16,968 nt of DNA from CAYLLT01 sp964548565 (GTDB lineage: Bacteria > Planctomycetota > Phycisphaerae > UBA1845 > PWPN01): assembly GCA_964548565.1 (NCBI GenBank), contig CAZJTF010000129.1:1-16968 (forward strand), given 5' to 3'. This document shows positions 1-7,533 of the stretch, piece by piece (the first letter of the stretch is position 1; every line of letters begins with the position of its first letter). The translations under genes and the position numbers were made by a program. The notes under the pieces are model-generated. The model made no database searches. It had not been told where the DNA came from and saw only the letters and a program-made list of their open reading frames with translations.

Positions 1-2
1 AC

Positions 3-80
3 GTCGATGCCTGCCGGCGGCTTGGCGGAATCCCGCCTGAGGGCGTGGTGCGGGCCTTGAACACAATCGAGCAGAGATAG
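3..80 (+). CDS. C-terminal end of an unidentified protein (partial)
   Basis: The frame starting at base 3 is open from the window edge to a TAG at 78-80 and encodes about 25 residues ending in ...RALNTIEQR. Third codon positions are mostly G or C, like the clear genes nearby, and the peptide looks helical and soluble. The other two + frames stop at 37-39 and 58-60. Nothing identifies the family. This is a probable gene end on statistical grounds only, and it may be chance. Confidence 0.35.
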   Translation, partial: VDACRRLGGIPPEGVVRALNTIEQR

Positions 81-201
81 AGCGTCCTGCAGTCTGTCGG
101 GGATTCAGTCACTCTTCAGGCAATAGTCCTTCGCGAGCGGAGAGGCGTTCCGCTGCTGACTGCTGGCGTTCGGCGGGCGCTGAAGTTAGACTGCTGGTAA
201 C

Positions 202-888
202 ATGACCGATTCCGCTCCACAAGTGACGTGTCTGCCGGAGCCTGGCGGCGAGGGCTCCAAACGCGAACAGGCGTACCTGCAGCTCCGGCGGCTGTTGATC
301 CTCCAGCAGATTCCCGGGGGTGAGCGGCTCCGGGAGGCCGAGTGGACCGAACGGCTGAAGGTCAACCGTACCGCGCTGCGTGAAGCCTTCGCACGGCTGC
401 ATGCGGAGGGTCTCATCGAGGTCGGCGCCAAGACAGGGTACTTCGTCCCGGTGCTCCGCAGGCAGGACATCCGGGACGTGCTCGGTGTGCGTGTCACCCT
501 CGAGGGCGGCGCGATCGACATGATCGTCGAGGCGGGGTTCAACACGCCGAAGCGCCTCAAGCCGATGAAGGACGCCTGCGACCAGCTCGATCGCCTCGTG
601 ACCGAGAACTACCTGCTCAGCGTCACCGAGGCAGACTTCCGGTTCCACGAATCCCTGATCGCCGCGTCGGGCAACCCGCGCCTGGTCACCGCGTACCGAC
701 ACGCCCCGCTCCCGATCATCCTCCCAGAAGTCGTCAGCGGTCCTCAGTGGGAAAGCGCTGTCCGCCAGACCGTCGCCGAGCATCGCGCGATCCTGGCAGC
801 CATTCTCGACGGCGACGCCGAGCGGGCCAAGAAACTGCTCCGTTCGCATGTCACCGAACGATCGCTCGTGGTGGCCGCGTCCCGCTGA
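202..888 (+). CDS. GntR-family transcriptional regulator, FCD (FadR-type) subfamily
   Basis: This 228-residue protein is a probable cytoplasmic one-component regulator. Residues ~20-83 form a winged helix-turn-helix of GntR type: a helix ending LRRLLILQQIPGGERL, then the recognition stretch VNRTALREAFARLHAEGLIEV and the wing KTGYFVPV. Residues ~88-225 form the all-helical FCD ligand domain. It keeps the pattern that usually binds a metal ion: Asp145 and His149 (EADFRFHESL), His194 (AEHRAIL) and His216 (LLRSHVTE). FCD regulators normally sense small organic acids or sugar acids. The ligand cannot be read from the sequence. The ATG at 202 has no strong Shine-Dalgarno sequence. The gene converges on metXW with only 6 bp between the stop codons, so it is not in the methionine operon. 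It could control the sugar genes further along, but nothing here shows that. Confidence 0.9.
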   Translation: MTDSAPQVTCLPEPGGEGSKREQAYLQLRRLLILQQIPGGERLREAEWTERLKVNRTALREAFARLHAEGLIEVGAKTGYFVPVLRRQDIRDVLGVRVTLEGGAIDMIVEAGFNTPKRLKPMKDACDQLDRLVTENYLLSVTEADFRFHESLIAASGNPRLVTAYRHAPLPIILPEVVSGPQWESAVRQTVAEHRAILAAILDGDAERAKKLLRSHVTERSLVVAASR

Positions 889-894
889 GCCCTG

Positions 895-2873
895 TCACGC
901 CCTGCTGATCACGAAAATCGCTTCCTCCGCCCTCAGGTTCGGCAGGAATCGCACCGGGTCGCGCCGGCGGGCAATCAGCGCCCGCCTCCGGAGCACGCGC
1001 ATGCGGTTCTCGCGGCAGAAGTCCTCGAAATCGCGAATCGACAGGAAATGCAGGTTCGGGGTGTTATACCAGCGAAACGGCAGGTTCTCGGTCATTGGCG
1101 TCCGCCCGGTCAGCAGGATCTGCAGCACGGGCTTCCAGCACGCGAAGTTCGGGAAGCTCACGATCCCGTACCGACCGATCCGCACCATCTCACGCAGCAC
1201 GACTTCCGGGCAGCGCAGCGTCTGGAGCGTCTGCGACAGCACCACGTAGTCGTAGGACTGCGTGGCGAAACTCCCCAGCTCGGCCTCGATGTCGAGGTCC
1301 ACGACCGGCAGCCCGCGTCGGACGCACTCGATCAGATTCTCCTGCACGACCTCGATGCCGAGGCCCTGCACGCGGCGGTGTCGCATGAGTCGGCTGAGCA
1401 AAGTGCCGTCGCCGCAGCCGAGATCGAGCACGCGGCTTCCCGGTTCGACCAGTTCCTCGATTCGGTCGTAATCGATCCGAACGCGCGCCCAGGCGGATTC
1501 GACGGCCGGCTGCTGGCGGTATGCGCGTCCCCCCTGCCCGTCACGAATGAGCGGTGTGTCGGAGGCCGAGGCCAGAAAACCGCCGATCAGGTCACCCAGC
1601 AGCCTGGGCTCGAGGAGGAAGGCGTCATGACCATACGGCGAGTTGATCTCGCTGTATGAGACCCACGCACCGTTGGCGAGGAGCGCGTCCACGATTTGAC
1701 GCGACTGCGCGGGCGTGAAAAGCCAGTCGCTCGAGAAACTGATCAGGAGGTACCGGACCGGCGTACCCTCGAATGCCTTCTGCAACGACCCGCACCGGGC
1801 GGCCAGATCGTAGTAGTCGACGGCCTTCGTGATGTACAGGTAGGAATTGGCGTCGAACCGGGCGACGAAGGTGCGGCCCTGGTAATCGAGGTACGTTTCG
1901 ACCGAAAACTCGCTGCCGAAGTCGTACTTGTACGTATCCGNNNNNNNNNNNNNNNNNNNNNNNNNNNNNNNNNNNNNNNNNNNNNNNNNNNNNNNNNNNN
2001 NNNNNNNNNNNNNNNNNNNNNNNNNNNNNNNNNNNNNNNNTCGAGGTACGTTTCGACCGAAAACTCGCTGCCGAAGTCGTACTTGTACGTATCCGCGTGC
2101 TCGAGCTCGCGCCCGAACTTCTCGTGCATCCCCTGCTCGGAGAGATACGTGATGTGGCCGACCATCCGGGCGATCGCCAGCCCGCGGTCGGGGCTCGGGC
2201 CGCCATGGTACTGGCCGCTGGCGAAATTCGGGTCGGCCAGGATGGCGTTACGCCCCACCGCGTCGAACGCGATGCTCTGCGCGTTGAGACGCGCGGTCGT
2301 GGCGATCGGAATGGCAGCCACGACGCTCTCGGGGTACCGGACGGCCCATTCCAGCACCTGCATGCCGCCCATGGAGCCGCCGAGCACGGCCAGGAGCTTG
2401 CGGATGCCCAGGTGCTCGACCAGGCGCTTCTGGACCTTAACCATGTCCTCGATCGTGATGATCGGGAAATCGAGGCCCCAGGGGCGTCCCGTCGCCGGGT
2501 TGATCGAGGACGGGCCGGTCGTTCCTCTGCAGCCGCCCAGCACGTTCGAGCAGATCACGAAGTACCGGTTGGTGTCGATGCCCTTCCGCGGCCCGACCAT
2601 GATGTCCCACCAGCCGGGCTTGCGGTCCTGCTCGGAGTGGTAGCCGGCAACGTGGGCATCGCCGGTCAGCGCGTGGCAGATGAGCACCGCGTTGCTGCGG
2701 TCAGCATTCAGCGTGCCGTAGGTCTCGTAGGCGACGTCGATCGGGCCGAGGGTGCGGCCGCACTCCAGCCGCAGTTCCTCCGGCGGGTGGAACAGCGTGA
2801 CCGTCTGCGTCTGGACCAGGCCGACGGAGCCGGCCTGGGTTGCTGGTGCCTCGGTTGTCTCTACCCCGGCCAA
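895..2873 (-). CDS. metX-metW: MetX-MetW fusion: homoserine O-acetyltransferase with C-terminal MetW methyltransferase-like domain (interrupted by an assembly gap)
   Basis: MetX transfers acetyl from acetyl-CoA to homoserine, making O-acetylhomoserine for methionine synthesis. Residues ~20-385 are the alpha/beta-hydrolase MetX domain, with nucleophile Ser167 (GGSMGGMQ), Asp331 (SFSSDWLFTP) and His364 (YGHDAFLLE). Residues ~410-607 are MetW, a SAM-fold protein: VLDLGCGDG at 430-438, then FPNFACWKP and WYNTPNLHFLSIRDFEDFC. Numbering assumes removal of one 55-bp repeat copy and the 100 Ns (155 bp). The MetX frame right of the gap and the frame left of it differ by exactly that shift, and the merged protein reads through (ETYLDYQGRTFVARFDANSYLY). 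The chosen start is TTG at 2873-2871 with GAGGA 5 nt upstream; no in-frame ATG fits this position. It lies 55 bp after metY. MetW is usually a separate gene next to metX. As deposited, the gene looks frameshifted, but I judge it intact. Confidence 0.9.
1886..1940. repeat. 55-bp direct repeat, left copy, abutting the N gap
   Basis: The 55 bases immediately left of the N run are identical, base for base, to 2041-2095 immediately right of it. They encode the same stretch of MetX (...YKYDFGSEFSVETYL). The repeat ends exactly at the gap edge on one side and begins exactly at it on the other. This is the signature of two contigs ending in the same k-mer overlap that the scaffolder did not merge. 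Confidence 0.97.
1941..2040. other. 100-N scaffold gap, probably of true negative length
   Basis: A run of exactly 100 N lies inside metXW. The round number is a placeholder size. The identical 55-bp flanks and the restored reading frame when 155 bp are removed indicate that the real contigs overlap and no sequence is missing. Confidence 0.95.
2041..2095. repeat. 55-bp direct repeat, right copy, abutting the N gap
   Basis: Identical to 1886-1940. Here the MetX frame on the - strand continues from the correct upstream coding sequence. Merging this copy with the left one gives one uninterrupted MetX-MetW frame. Confidence 0.97.
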
Positions 2874-2928
2874 GGGAGTCCTCGCTGCGCCACCGGATCC
2901 ATCCCCCCGAATCCGCGCGAACCTGCCA

Positions 2929-4233
2929 TTACTTCTGCGATGCCGCCAGTGCCTGGTCGATGTCCGCCAGGATGTCACCGATATCCTCGATCCCGATCGA
3001 CAAACGGACGTACTCGGGCCTGACGCCGGTTTCCTTCTGCTCCTCGGGCGTGAGCTGCGAATGCGTTGTGCTGGCCGGGTGGATGCACAGCGACTTCGCA
3101 TCGCCGATGTTCGCCAGGTGACTCAGCAGCTTCACGCTGTCGATAAACTTGCGCCCGGCCTCAATCCCGCCCTTGATCCCGAACCCGAGAATCGCGCCGC
3201 TGCCCCTCGGCAGGTACTTCTTCGCATTCGCATGGTACGGATGGTCGGCCAGACCCGGATAGTTCACCCACTCGACCGCCTTGTGCTTCTGCAGGTGCTG
3301 CGCGACTGCCAGGGCGTTCTCACAATGGCGCGGCATGCGAACGTGCAGCGTCTCGAGCCCGATGAGGAACAGGAACGACGCGAACGGGCTCATGCAGCTT
3401 CCCATGTCGCGCAGGAAGTGCGTCCGGCACTTGATGATGTAGGAAATGTTGCCGATCGGCTTGAGCGCCTCGGCAAAGACCAGCCCGTGGTAGCTCGGAT
3501 CCGGCTCGGTGAACTCCGGCCAGCGCTTCGCGTCCCTGGTCCAGTCGAATTTGCCCGAATCGACGATGCAGCCGCCGATGTGCAGGCCGTGGCCGCCGAT
3601 GAACTTCGTGCAACTGTAGACGGCGATGTCGATCCCATGCTCGAACGGCCGGAAGAGCGCCGGCGTCGCGACCGTGTTGTCGCAGATGACGGGGAGACCG
3701 AGCTCGTGCGCGATGCGGGTAATCTGCTCGAAGTCCGGCACGTCGTTCTTGGGGTTGCCGATCGTTTCGAGATACACGCACCGCGTGTTCGCGTCGGCGA
3801 GCTTGCGGATCTCCTCCGGGCGCGAGGGGTCGAACAGCCGGGCCTCGATCCCCAGCTTCGGGAACGTCTGTGTGAACAGCGTCCACGTCCCGCCGTACAG
3901 GCTGGTCGCGGAGATGAAGTTCTGGCCGGCGTGGCAGATGTTGAAGATCGCCGTGTAGATCGCCGACTGCCCGCTGGAGAGCGCCAGCGCCCCGACGCCG
4001 CCGTCGAGGGCGGCCATGCGCTTTTCGAAGACGTCGTTCGTCGGGTTCATCAGGCGGCTGTAGATGTTCCCGAACTGCTTGAGCGCAAAGAGGTCGGCGG
4101 CGTGGGCACTGTCCTGGAAGACGAAGCTGCTCGTCGCGTAAATGGGGACGGCCCGTGCCGTCGTCGCGGAGTCGACCGTCTGGCCGGCGTGCAGGCATCG
4201 TGTTCCAAGCCCTTCAAGCTTCAATTCCGACAT
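2929..4233 (-). CDS. metY: O-acetylhomoserine sulfhydrylase (O-acetylhomoserine aminocarboxypropyltransferase)
   Basis: This is a PLP-dependent Cys/Met metabolism enzyme of 434 residues, the usual length. It replaces the acetyl group of O-acetylhomoserine with sulfide, giving homocysteine. Lys210 in SCTKFIGGHG is the expected Schiff-base lysine. YSRLMNPTNDVFEKRMAALDGG (starting near residue 58) and ALSSGQSA near 85 are family hallmarks, and ICDNTVATP near 183 carries the Asp that pairs with the PLP ring nitrogen. The start ATG at 4233-4231 has GGAG 8 nt upstream. The MetX substrate-supplying gene begins 55 bp after its TAA on the same strand, so the two are probably cotranscribed with metY first. 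O-succinylhomoserine or cystathionine-type relatives share the fold, but the metX partner supports the acetyl form and direct sulfhydrylation. Confidence 0.95.
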   Translation of the reverse strand: MSELKLEGLGTRCLHAGQTVDSATTARAVPIYATSSFVFQDSAHAADLFALKQFGNIYSRLMNPTNDVFEKRMAALDGGVGALALSSGQSAIYTAIFNICHAGQNFISATSLYGGTWTLFTQTFPKLGIEARLFDPSRPEEIRKLADANTRCVYLETIGNPKNDVPDFEQITRIAHELGLPVICDNTVATPALFRPFEHGIDIAVYSCTKFIGGHGLHIGGCIVDSGKFDWTRDAKRWPEFTEPDPSYHGLVFAEALKPIGNISYIIKCRTHFLRDMGSCMSPFASFLFLIGLETLHVRMPRHCENALAVAQHLQKHKAVEWVNYPGLADHPYHANAKKYLPRGSGAILGFGIKGGIEAGRKFIDSVKLLSHLANIGDAKSLCIHPASTTHSQLTPEEQKETGVRPEYVRLSIGIEDIGDILADIDQALAASQK

Positions 4234-4462
4234 CGTGATGTCTCCATGCGCTGCCTGGCAGTCGCGGTTGTGAAAACCTCAGCTTCCTGACGGTCGCGGT
4301 TCGAAAGGCCCTGCCCCCCGAGCAGATTCGTGCCGGGGTGGTCTGAAACTGCATCGCGGTTTCGAGGCCGGCCTCTCCGTCTTCGTGAAAACCGGGTATC
4401 CTCCCGCATCGACGGTCTCGGTTCAAGTTCCGGCCCTCGGGGCCACTTTGAGGAGTCGCCTG
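4234..4462. promoter_or_regulatory. Divergent intergenic region and leader of the metY operon
   Basis: These 229 bp separate the divergent metY (-) and the exported TIM-barrel gene at 4463 (+), so both promoters should lie here. Three related ~18-bp elements, read on the - strand, occur at 4278-4261, 4310-4293 and 4369-4352. They share a pyrimidine-rich start and an AACCGCGA or AAACCGCGA end. They could be operator copies or chance in GC-rich DNA. I could not find the conserved core of a SAM-I, SAM-II or SAH riboswitch by eye, nor a convincing -35/-10 pair. Confidence 0.35.
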
Positions 4463-5542
4463 ATGTCGCACGATCCCCTGACGCACTGCACTCGACGCAC
4501 CCTGCTCGCCGGTTCGGCCGGCCTCGCCGCCTCGTCGCTCGCGCAATCGCTGCGGGCCGCCCACGCACCCGCCTCACCGGTGCCGCGCCAGGTGAAAGCC
4601 TTCTGCATCGACTTCAACTGGGGCCCGGACGGCGCCGCCCCTCCGGGGATGTACACGCAGGCCGACCCCGCGGAACACGTTCGCTGGTACCAGGACCTCG
4701 GCGCGAACGTCATCCAGACATTCTGCGTCAGCTACAACGGTTACGCGTGGTACCCGAGCAAGGTCGCCCCGGTGAACCCGGGCCTGGAGCAGCGCGACTG
4801 GCTCGGCGAGATGGTCGACCGCGGCCACGACGCGGGGATGCAGGTCATGGGTTACTTCTGCCTGGGGGCGAACCCGTACTGGGAGAAGCTGCACCCGGAC
4901 CTGGTCCACAACGACGACAAGATGAACATCGAGATCCCGCAGACGCTCGAGTACCTTGACTACTTCTGCCGCCAGGTCGAGGACGCGCTGCAGCGGTCGG
5001 GCGTGGACGGCTTCATGATCGACTGGATCCGTCCGACGCGCCACCGCATGTGGGTGCCGGCCGAGAAGGAGATGTGGCGGCAGCTGCTCGGCGAGCGATT
5101 CCCGGAGTCCGGCCAGCCCTCGAAGGAGGCGATCTTCGAGTTCGACCGCCGGGCGATGCAGCGGGCGTGGCGGCACATCCGCTGGACCGTCCGCGCGACC
5201 CGCCCGGCCATTATCTGGACGAACCATCCGTTCCTCAAGGAGGAGTACCCGCTGTGGGAGGGGCAGGACCTGCTCCGGAGCGCGGACTGGATCCTGAACG
5301 AAGCCCCGGAACTCGAGCACCTCGACTGGCTCGCTCCGCGGATCGGCCCGAAAACGCTGCTGGTGCAGAACCTGTGCGGCTGGAAGGGGCACGATGCCAG
5401 TGTGTGGAAGACTTTGGATCGAACGAAGATCGGTCTGTACGGCTACGCCAAGGCGGACCCGCAGACGACGATGCCGGACGCCAAAAACGAGAACAATGTC
5501 CGGAACATCGGGATCATCCGGAAAGCGTACCGGTCGTCGTGA
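4463..5542 (+). CDS. Tat-exported TIM-barrel protein, putative glycoside hydrolase-like
   Basis: This 359-residue protein begins with a Tat signal (TRRTLLAGSAGLAASSLAQS, residues 10-29) whose likely cleavage is near AAHA at 35. The mature part resembles uncharacterised (beta/alpha)8 glycosidase-like proteins, distantly like the GH29/GHL groups. It has an early strand KAFCIDFNWG (45-54), a solvent loop YNGYAWYP (91-98), GMQVMGYFCLG (125-135) and VDGFMIDWIRP (181-191). Asp187 at that last strand end is a plausible catalytic residue. ATRPAIIWTNHPF (245-257) follows. Substrate and catalytic residues are not established. The ATG at 4463 has AGGAG 7 nt upstream; the frame is open further upstream, but this start gives the clean Tat signal. 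It is divergent from metY and convergent with the lipoprotein gene at 5583. Confidence 0.8.
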   Translation: MSHDPLTHCTRRTLLAGSAGLAASSLAQSLRAAHAPASPVPRQVKAFCIDFNWGPDGAAPPGMYTQADPAEHVRWYQDLGANVIQTFCVSYNGYAWYPSKVAPVNPGLEQRDWLGEMVDRGHDAGMQVMGYFCLGANPYWEKLHPDLVHNDDKMNIEIPQTLEYLDYFCRQVEDALQRSGVDGFMIDWIRPTRHRMWVPAEKEMWRQLLGERFPESGQPSKEAIFEFDRRAMQRAWRHIRWTVRATRPAIIWTNHPFLKEEYPLWEGQDLLRSADWILNEAPELEHLDWLAPRIGPKTLLVQNLCGWKGHDASVWKTLDRTKIGLYGYAKADPQTTMPDAKNENNVRNIGIIRKAYRSS

Positions 5543-5582
5543 GGGATGATCGAACGGGAACGGCCGTCGGATGCCCGCCGCC

Positions 5583-6116
5583 TCATCGCGCGAGCGTGCC
5601 GGCCCACTGCATGTTCACGATGACCGTCGTGGGCTCGTTCATGAAGATGATTTTCGAGTAGTCGACCTGGGTGTCGCTCTTGACCGCGTAGAACTCCTGG
5701 GCGACCCCCGTGGCCTGCACGGGGCCGCCGGGCGTATCGAGCGGCAGGGTCACACTCAGGTTGACCGTGAGATTCCCGCCGGTGCCAGTGATGCTGAGGA
5801 CCGTCTCGGTGAAGGCCTGCGCGCCGAAAGTCCCCTGCCGGACATCTCCGACGGCCACGGGTTGCCCATCCTGCCGGAGCAGGACGCCCTGCTCATTGAA
5901 CTGCCGCGTCTCGGTGACGGTCGTCTGCTGGGTCGTGCCGGCCTGATCGTCGGTGGTGAAATCCACGAAGGATGTCCCGGTCACCGTCCCTGCGTAGGTG
6001 CCGGGTTGAATGTCGGAGGTGACGAGGTCGCCGCCGCCGTTCGGGGTCTGTGTCGGACACCCCGCGCCCAGGCAGAACATCAGCCCGATTGCAGCCGCGA
6101 GTAATCCCTTGTTCAT
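5583..6116 (-). CDS. Hypothetical lipoprotein, 177 residues
   Basis: The N-terminus (MNKGLLAAAIGLMFCLGAGC) is a lipoprotein signal with the probable lipidated cysteine at residue 20. The residue at -3 is Gly rather than the usual Leu, so the lipobox is atypical. A short Pro/Thr/Gly linker leads to a beta-rich, Thr/Gln/Val-rich domain with motifs such as PGTYAGTVTG (38-47) and GGNLTVNLSVTLPLD, probably a small beta-barrel or sandwich. No known family was recognised. The ATG at 6116 has GGGAG about 5 nt upstream. It is convergent with the TIM-barrel gene 40 bp away and divergent from the ferredoxin-like aldo/keto reductase gene. The protein is real as judged by its signal, ribosome site and codon use; its function is unknown. 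Confidence 0.75.
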   Translation of the reverse strand: MNKGLLAAAIGLMFCLGAGCPTQTPNGGGDLVTSDIQPGTYAGTVTGTSFVDFTTDDQAGTTQQTTVTETRQFNEQGVLLRQDGQPVAVGDVRQGTFGAQAFTETVLSITGTGGNLTVNLSVTLPLDTPGGPVQATGVAQEFYAVKSDTQVDYSKIIFMNEPTTVIVNMQWAGTLAR

Positions 6117-6299
6117 GTCCGCTCCCTCTCAGATGCGATCGTTGCGCCCGATTTCGACACACATCGAGCTGACGATTCTACAACACCTCGTTTTTTCTGT
6201 ATCGGCCGGGCGGTCCTCCCCTCGCGAGGGGAACCGCCAGGGAACAGGCGTGCTGCACGCCGCAGAACCCCGCGCGGGAGCTGCCATGGCCGACCACTA

Positions 6300-6308
6300 T
6301 GGTATACT
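6300..6308 (+). promoter_or_regulatory. Candidate extended -10 promoter for the gene at 6376
   Basis: TGGTATACT at 6300-6308 matches the extended -10 pattern TGn-TATAAT in five of the six core positions. It lies in otherwise GC-rich DNA, about 68 nt before the ATG. A -35 box is weak, as is common for extended -10 promoters. The predicted transcript would begin near 6315 with a hairpin at 6316-6341 (6-bp stem CGGCGC/GCGCCG). Confidence 0.4.
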
Positions 6309-6375
6309 CCTCGCACGGCGCCTGCACGTGTGTGTGCGCCGGATGACACCTGGTACACGCAACTGTGAGGTTCAC

Positions 6376-7533
6376 ATGGCACTGCACAACGGGCTGACGC
6401 GGCGCGACTTCCTTTGGACAGCGGCGGCCGGCGCGGCCACCGGGCTGAGCGTCGGTGCATCGGGAGCACTCGCTGCCGCGACACCGAAACCGATTCTCCC
6501 GCACGGCGTCCTCGGACGCACGAAGTACCCCGCGACGCTGGTCAGCTTCGGTGCGATTCTGATCTCCGACAAGTCCGGGACGCGGGTGCTCAAGTCGGCC
6601 ATCGATGCCGGACTGAACCTGGTCCACACCTCCGCGAGCTACGTCAGAGGTAAAAGCATCCTGGCCATCGGCGAGTTGTTCCGCGCCGAGCCGGCGTACC
6701 GCAACAAGGTCTTCATCTGCCTCAAGAGCTTCCGCCCCGACCAGGAGAGCGAGATTACGGGGATGCTCAAGACCCTGAACACCGACCACGCCGACCTGCT
6801 GCTCTCGACGATGGACAAGCCCGACCCCAAGCGCCTCGAACTGATTCAGGCGTCGCAGGACAAGCTGAAGGCCAAAGGGCTGATCCGGCACACCGGCTTC
6901 GTCTGCCATGGCGACATGAGCGGCGTCATCGAGATGGTGCTCGACAAGGCGCCGAAGTACTTCGACGCGACGCTGCTTTCGACCGCGCCGCTGAACGACA
7001 GCGCCGAAAAGAAGGACCGGTTCAAGGGCAATCTCGCCAGCCTGAGGAAGCAGGGTGTCGGCATCATCTCGATGAAGAGCGGCGCCCGTGACGCGTCGAA
7101 GAAGGGCGCCCCCGTGTTCCAGGCCCACGTCAAGAGCCTGCTGGAGGCCGGCTGCGACACGGTGCTCACCAGCATCGACACGTTCGACCAGGTCGGCCTC
7201 ATCAAGGGCCTCGAACTCAAGGGATCGCTCTCGCCCACCGAGAAGCAGGCGGCCGCCCTGTTCCGCGACAGCCGCAGCCAGGCCTGCCTGATGTGCGCCG
7301 ACTGCACGAAAGCGTGCCCGGCCGGCGTCCCCGTGAACGACCTGATGCGGATCGCCATGTACCACGACGAGTACGGCTGGCTCGATCACGCCCGCAGCGA
7401 GTACGGGCTGCTTCCCGCCGGTGCTGCTGCCCTGGCAACGCAGTGCGGGGACTGCCATGCCTGCGCGGACGCGTGCCCGCGCGGCCTGGCCAGCGCGGCC
7501 GGCGTGCGCCGGGTCACCGAGCTGTTCGCGTAG
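6376..7533 (+). CDS. Tat-exported aldo/keto reductase-like protein with two 4Fe-4S cluster motifs
   Basis: This 385-residue protein has a Tat signal (LTRRDFLWTAAAGAA, residues 7-21), an aldo/keto-reductase-like TIM barrel (~45-295) and a C-terminal ferredoxin-like tail. Cys304-307-310-314 (CxxCxxCxxxCP) and Cys357-360-363-367 (same spacing) should bind two 4Fe-4S clusters. AKR enzymes use an Asp/Tyr/Lys/His tetrad. Here Tyr89 (TSASYV) and Lys117 (FICLKSF) are kept, but His84 stands where Asp is expected and Thr145 where His is expected. NADPH-dependent carbonyl reduction of the normal kind is therefore doubtful. Tat export fits a protein folded with its cofactors in the cytoplasm. The start ATG has GAGG 6 nt upstream. 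It may transfer electrons or bind a sugar-like substrate outside the cytoplasm; the partner is unknown. Confidence 0.88.
   Translation: MALHNGLTRRDFLWTAAAGAATGLSVGASGALAAATPKPILPHGVLGRTKYPATLVSFGAILISDKSGTRVLKSAIDAGLNLVHTSASYVRGKSILAIGELFRAEPAYRNKVFICLKSFRPDQESEITGMLKTLNTDHADLLLSTMDKPDPKRLELIQASQDKLKAKGLIRHTGFVCHGDMSGVIEMVLDKAPKYFDATLLSTAPLNDSAEKKDRFKGNLASLRKQGVGIISMKSGARDASKKGAPVFQAHVKSLLEAGCDTVLTSIDTFDQVGLIKGLELKGSLSPTEKQAAALFRDSRSQACLMCADCTKACPAGVPVNDLMRIAMYHDEYGWLDHARSEYGLLPAGAAALATQCGDCHACADACPRGLASAAGVRRVTELFA

Noticed and set aside
136..154. A 6-bp hairpin (AGCGGA/TCCGCT) as a terminator of the partial gene at the window start.
   Set aside because: The stem is short with a 7-nt loop, there is no T run, and such repeats arise by chance in GC-rich DNA.
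895..2873. metX as a frameshifted pseudogene.
   Set aside because: The frame change coincides exactly with the N gap and its 55-bp duplicated flanks, and it vanishes when the overlap is merged.
2861..2929. A TAATG overlap start for the gene after metY.
   Set aside because: The ATG at 2929-2927 opens a frame of only 22 codons ending in TAG. The metX frame is different and begins at the TTG at 2873.
2752..4290. A 512-codon open frame on the + strand, antisense to metY.
   Set aside because: It is an Arg/Asp/Val-rich shadow. The opposite strand has a full metY with catalytic lysine and a good ribosome site.
4234..4462. A SAM or SAH riboswitch upstream of metY.
   Set aside because: I could not find the conserved core of any of these classes by eye; a covariance-model search would be needed to decide.
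6209..6238. A 30-bp hairpin (GGCGGT...ACCGCC with an inner CCCCT/AGGGG stem) as a terminator.
   Set aside because: It lies between divergent genes, upstream of both. The neighbouring T run is on the wrong side of the stem for the + strand and reads as A on the - strand. It could be an operator, but nothing supports that.
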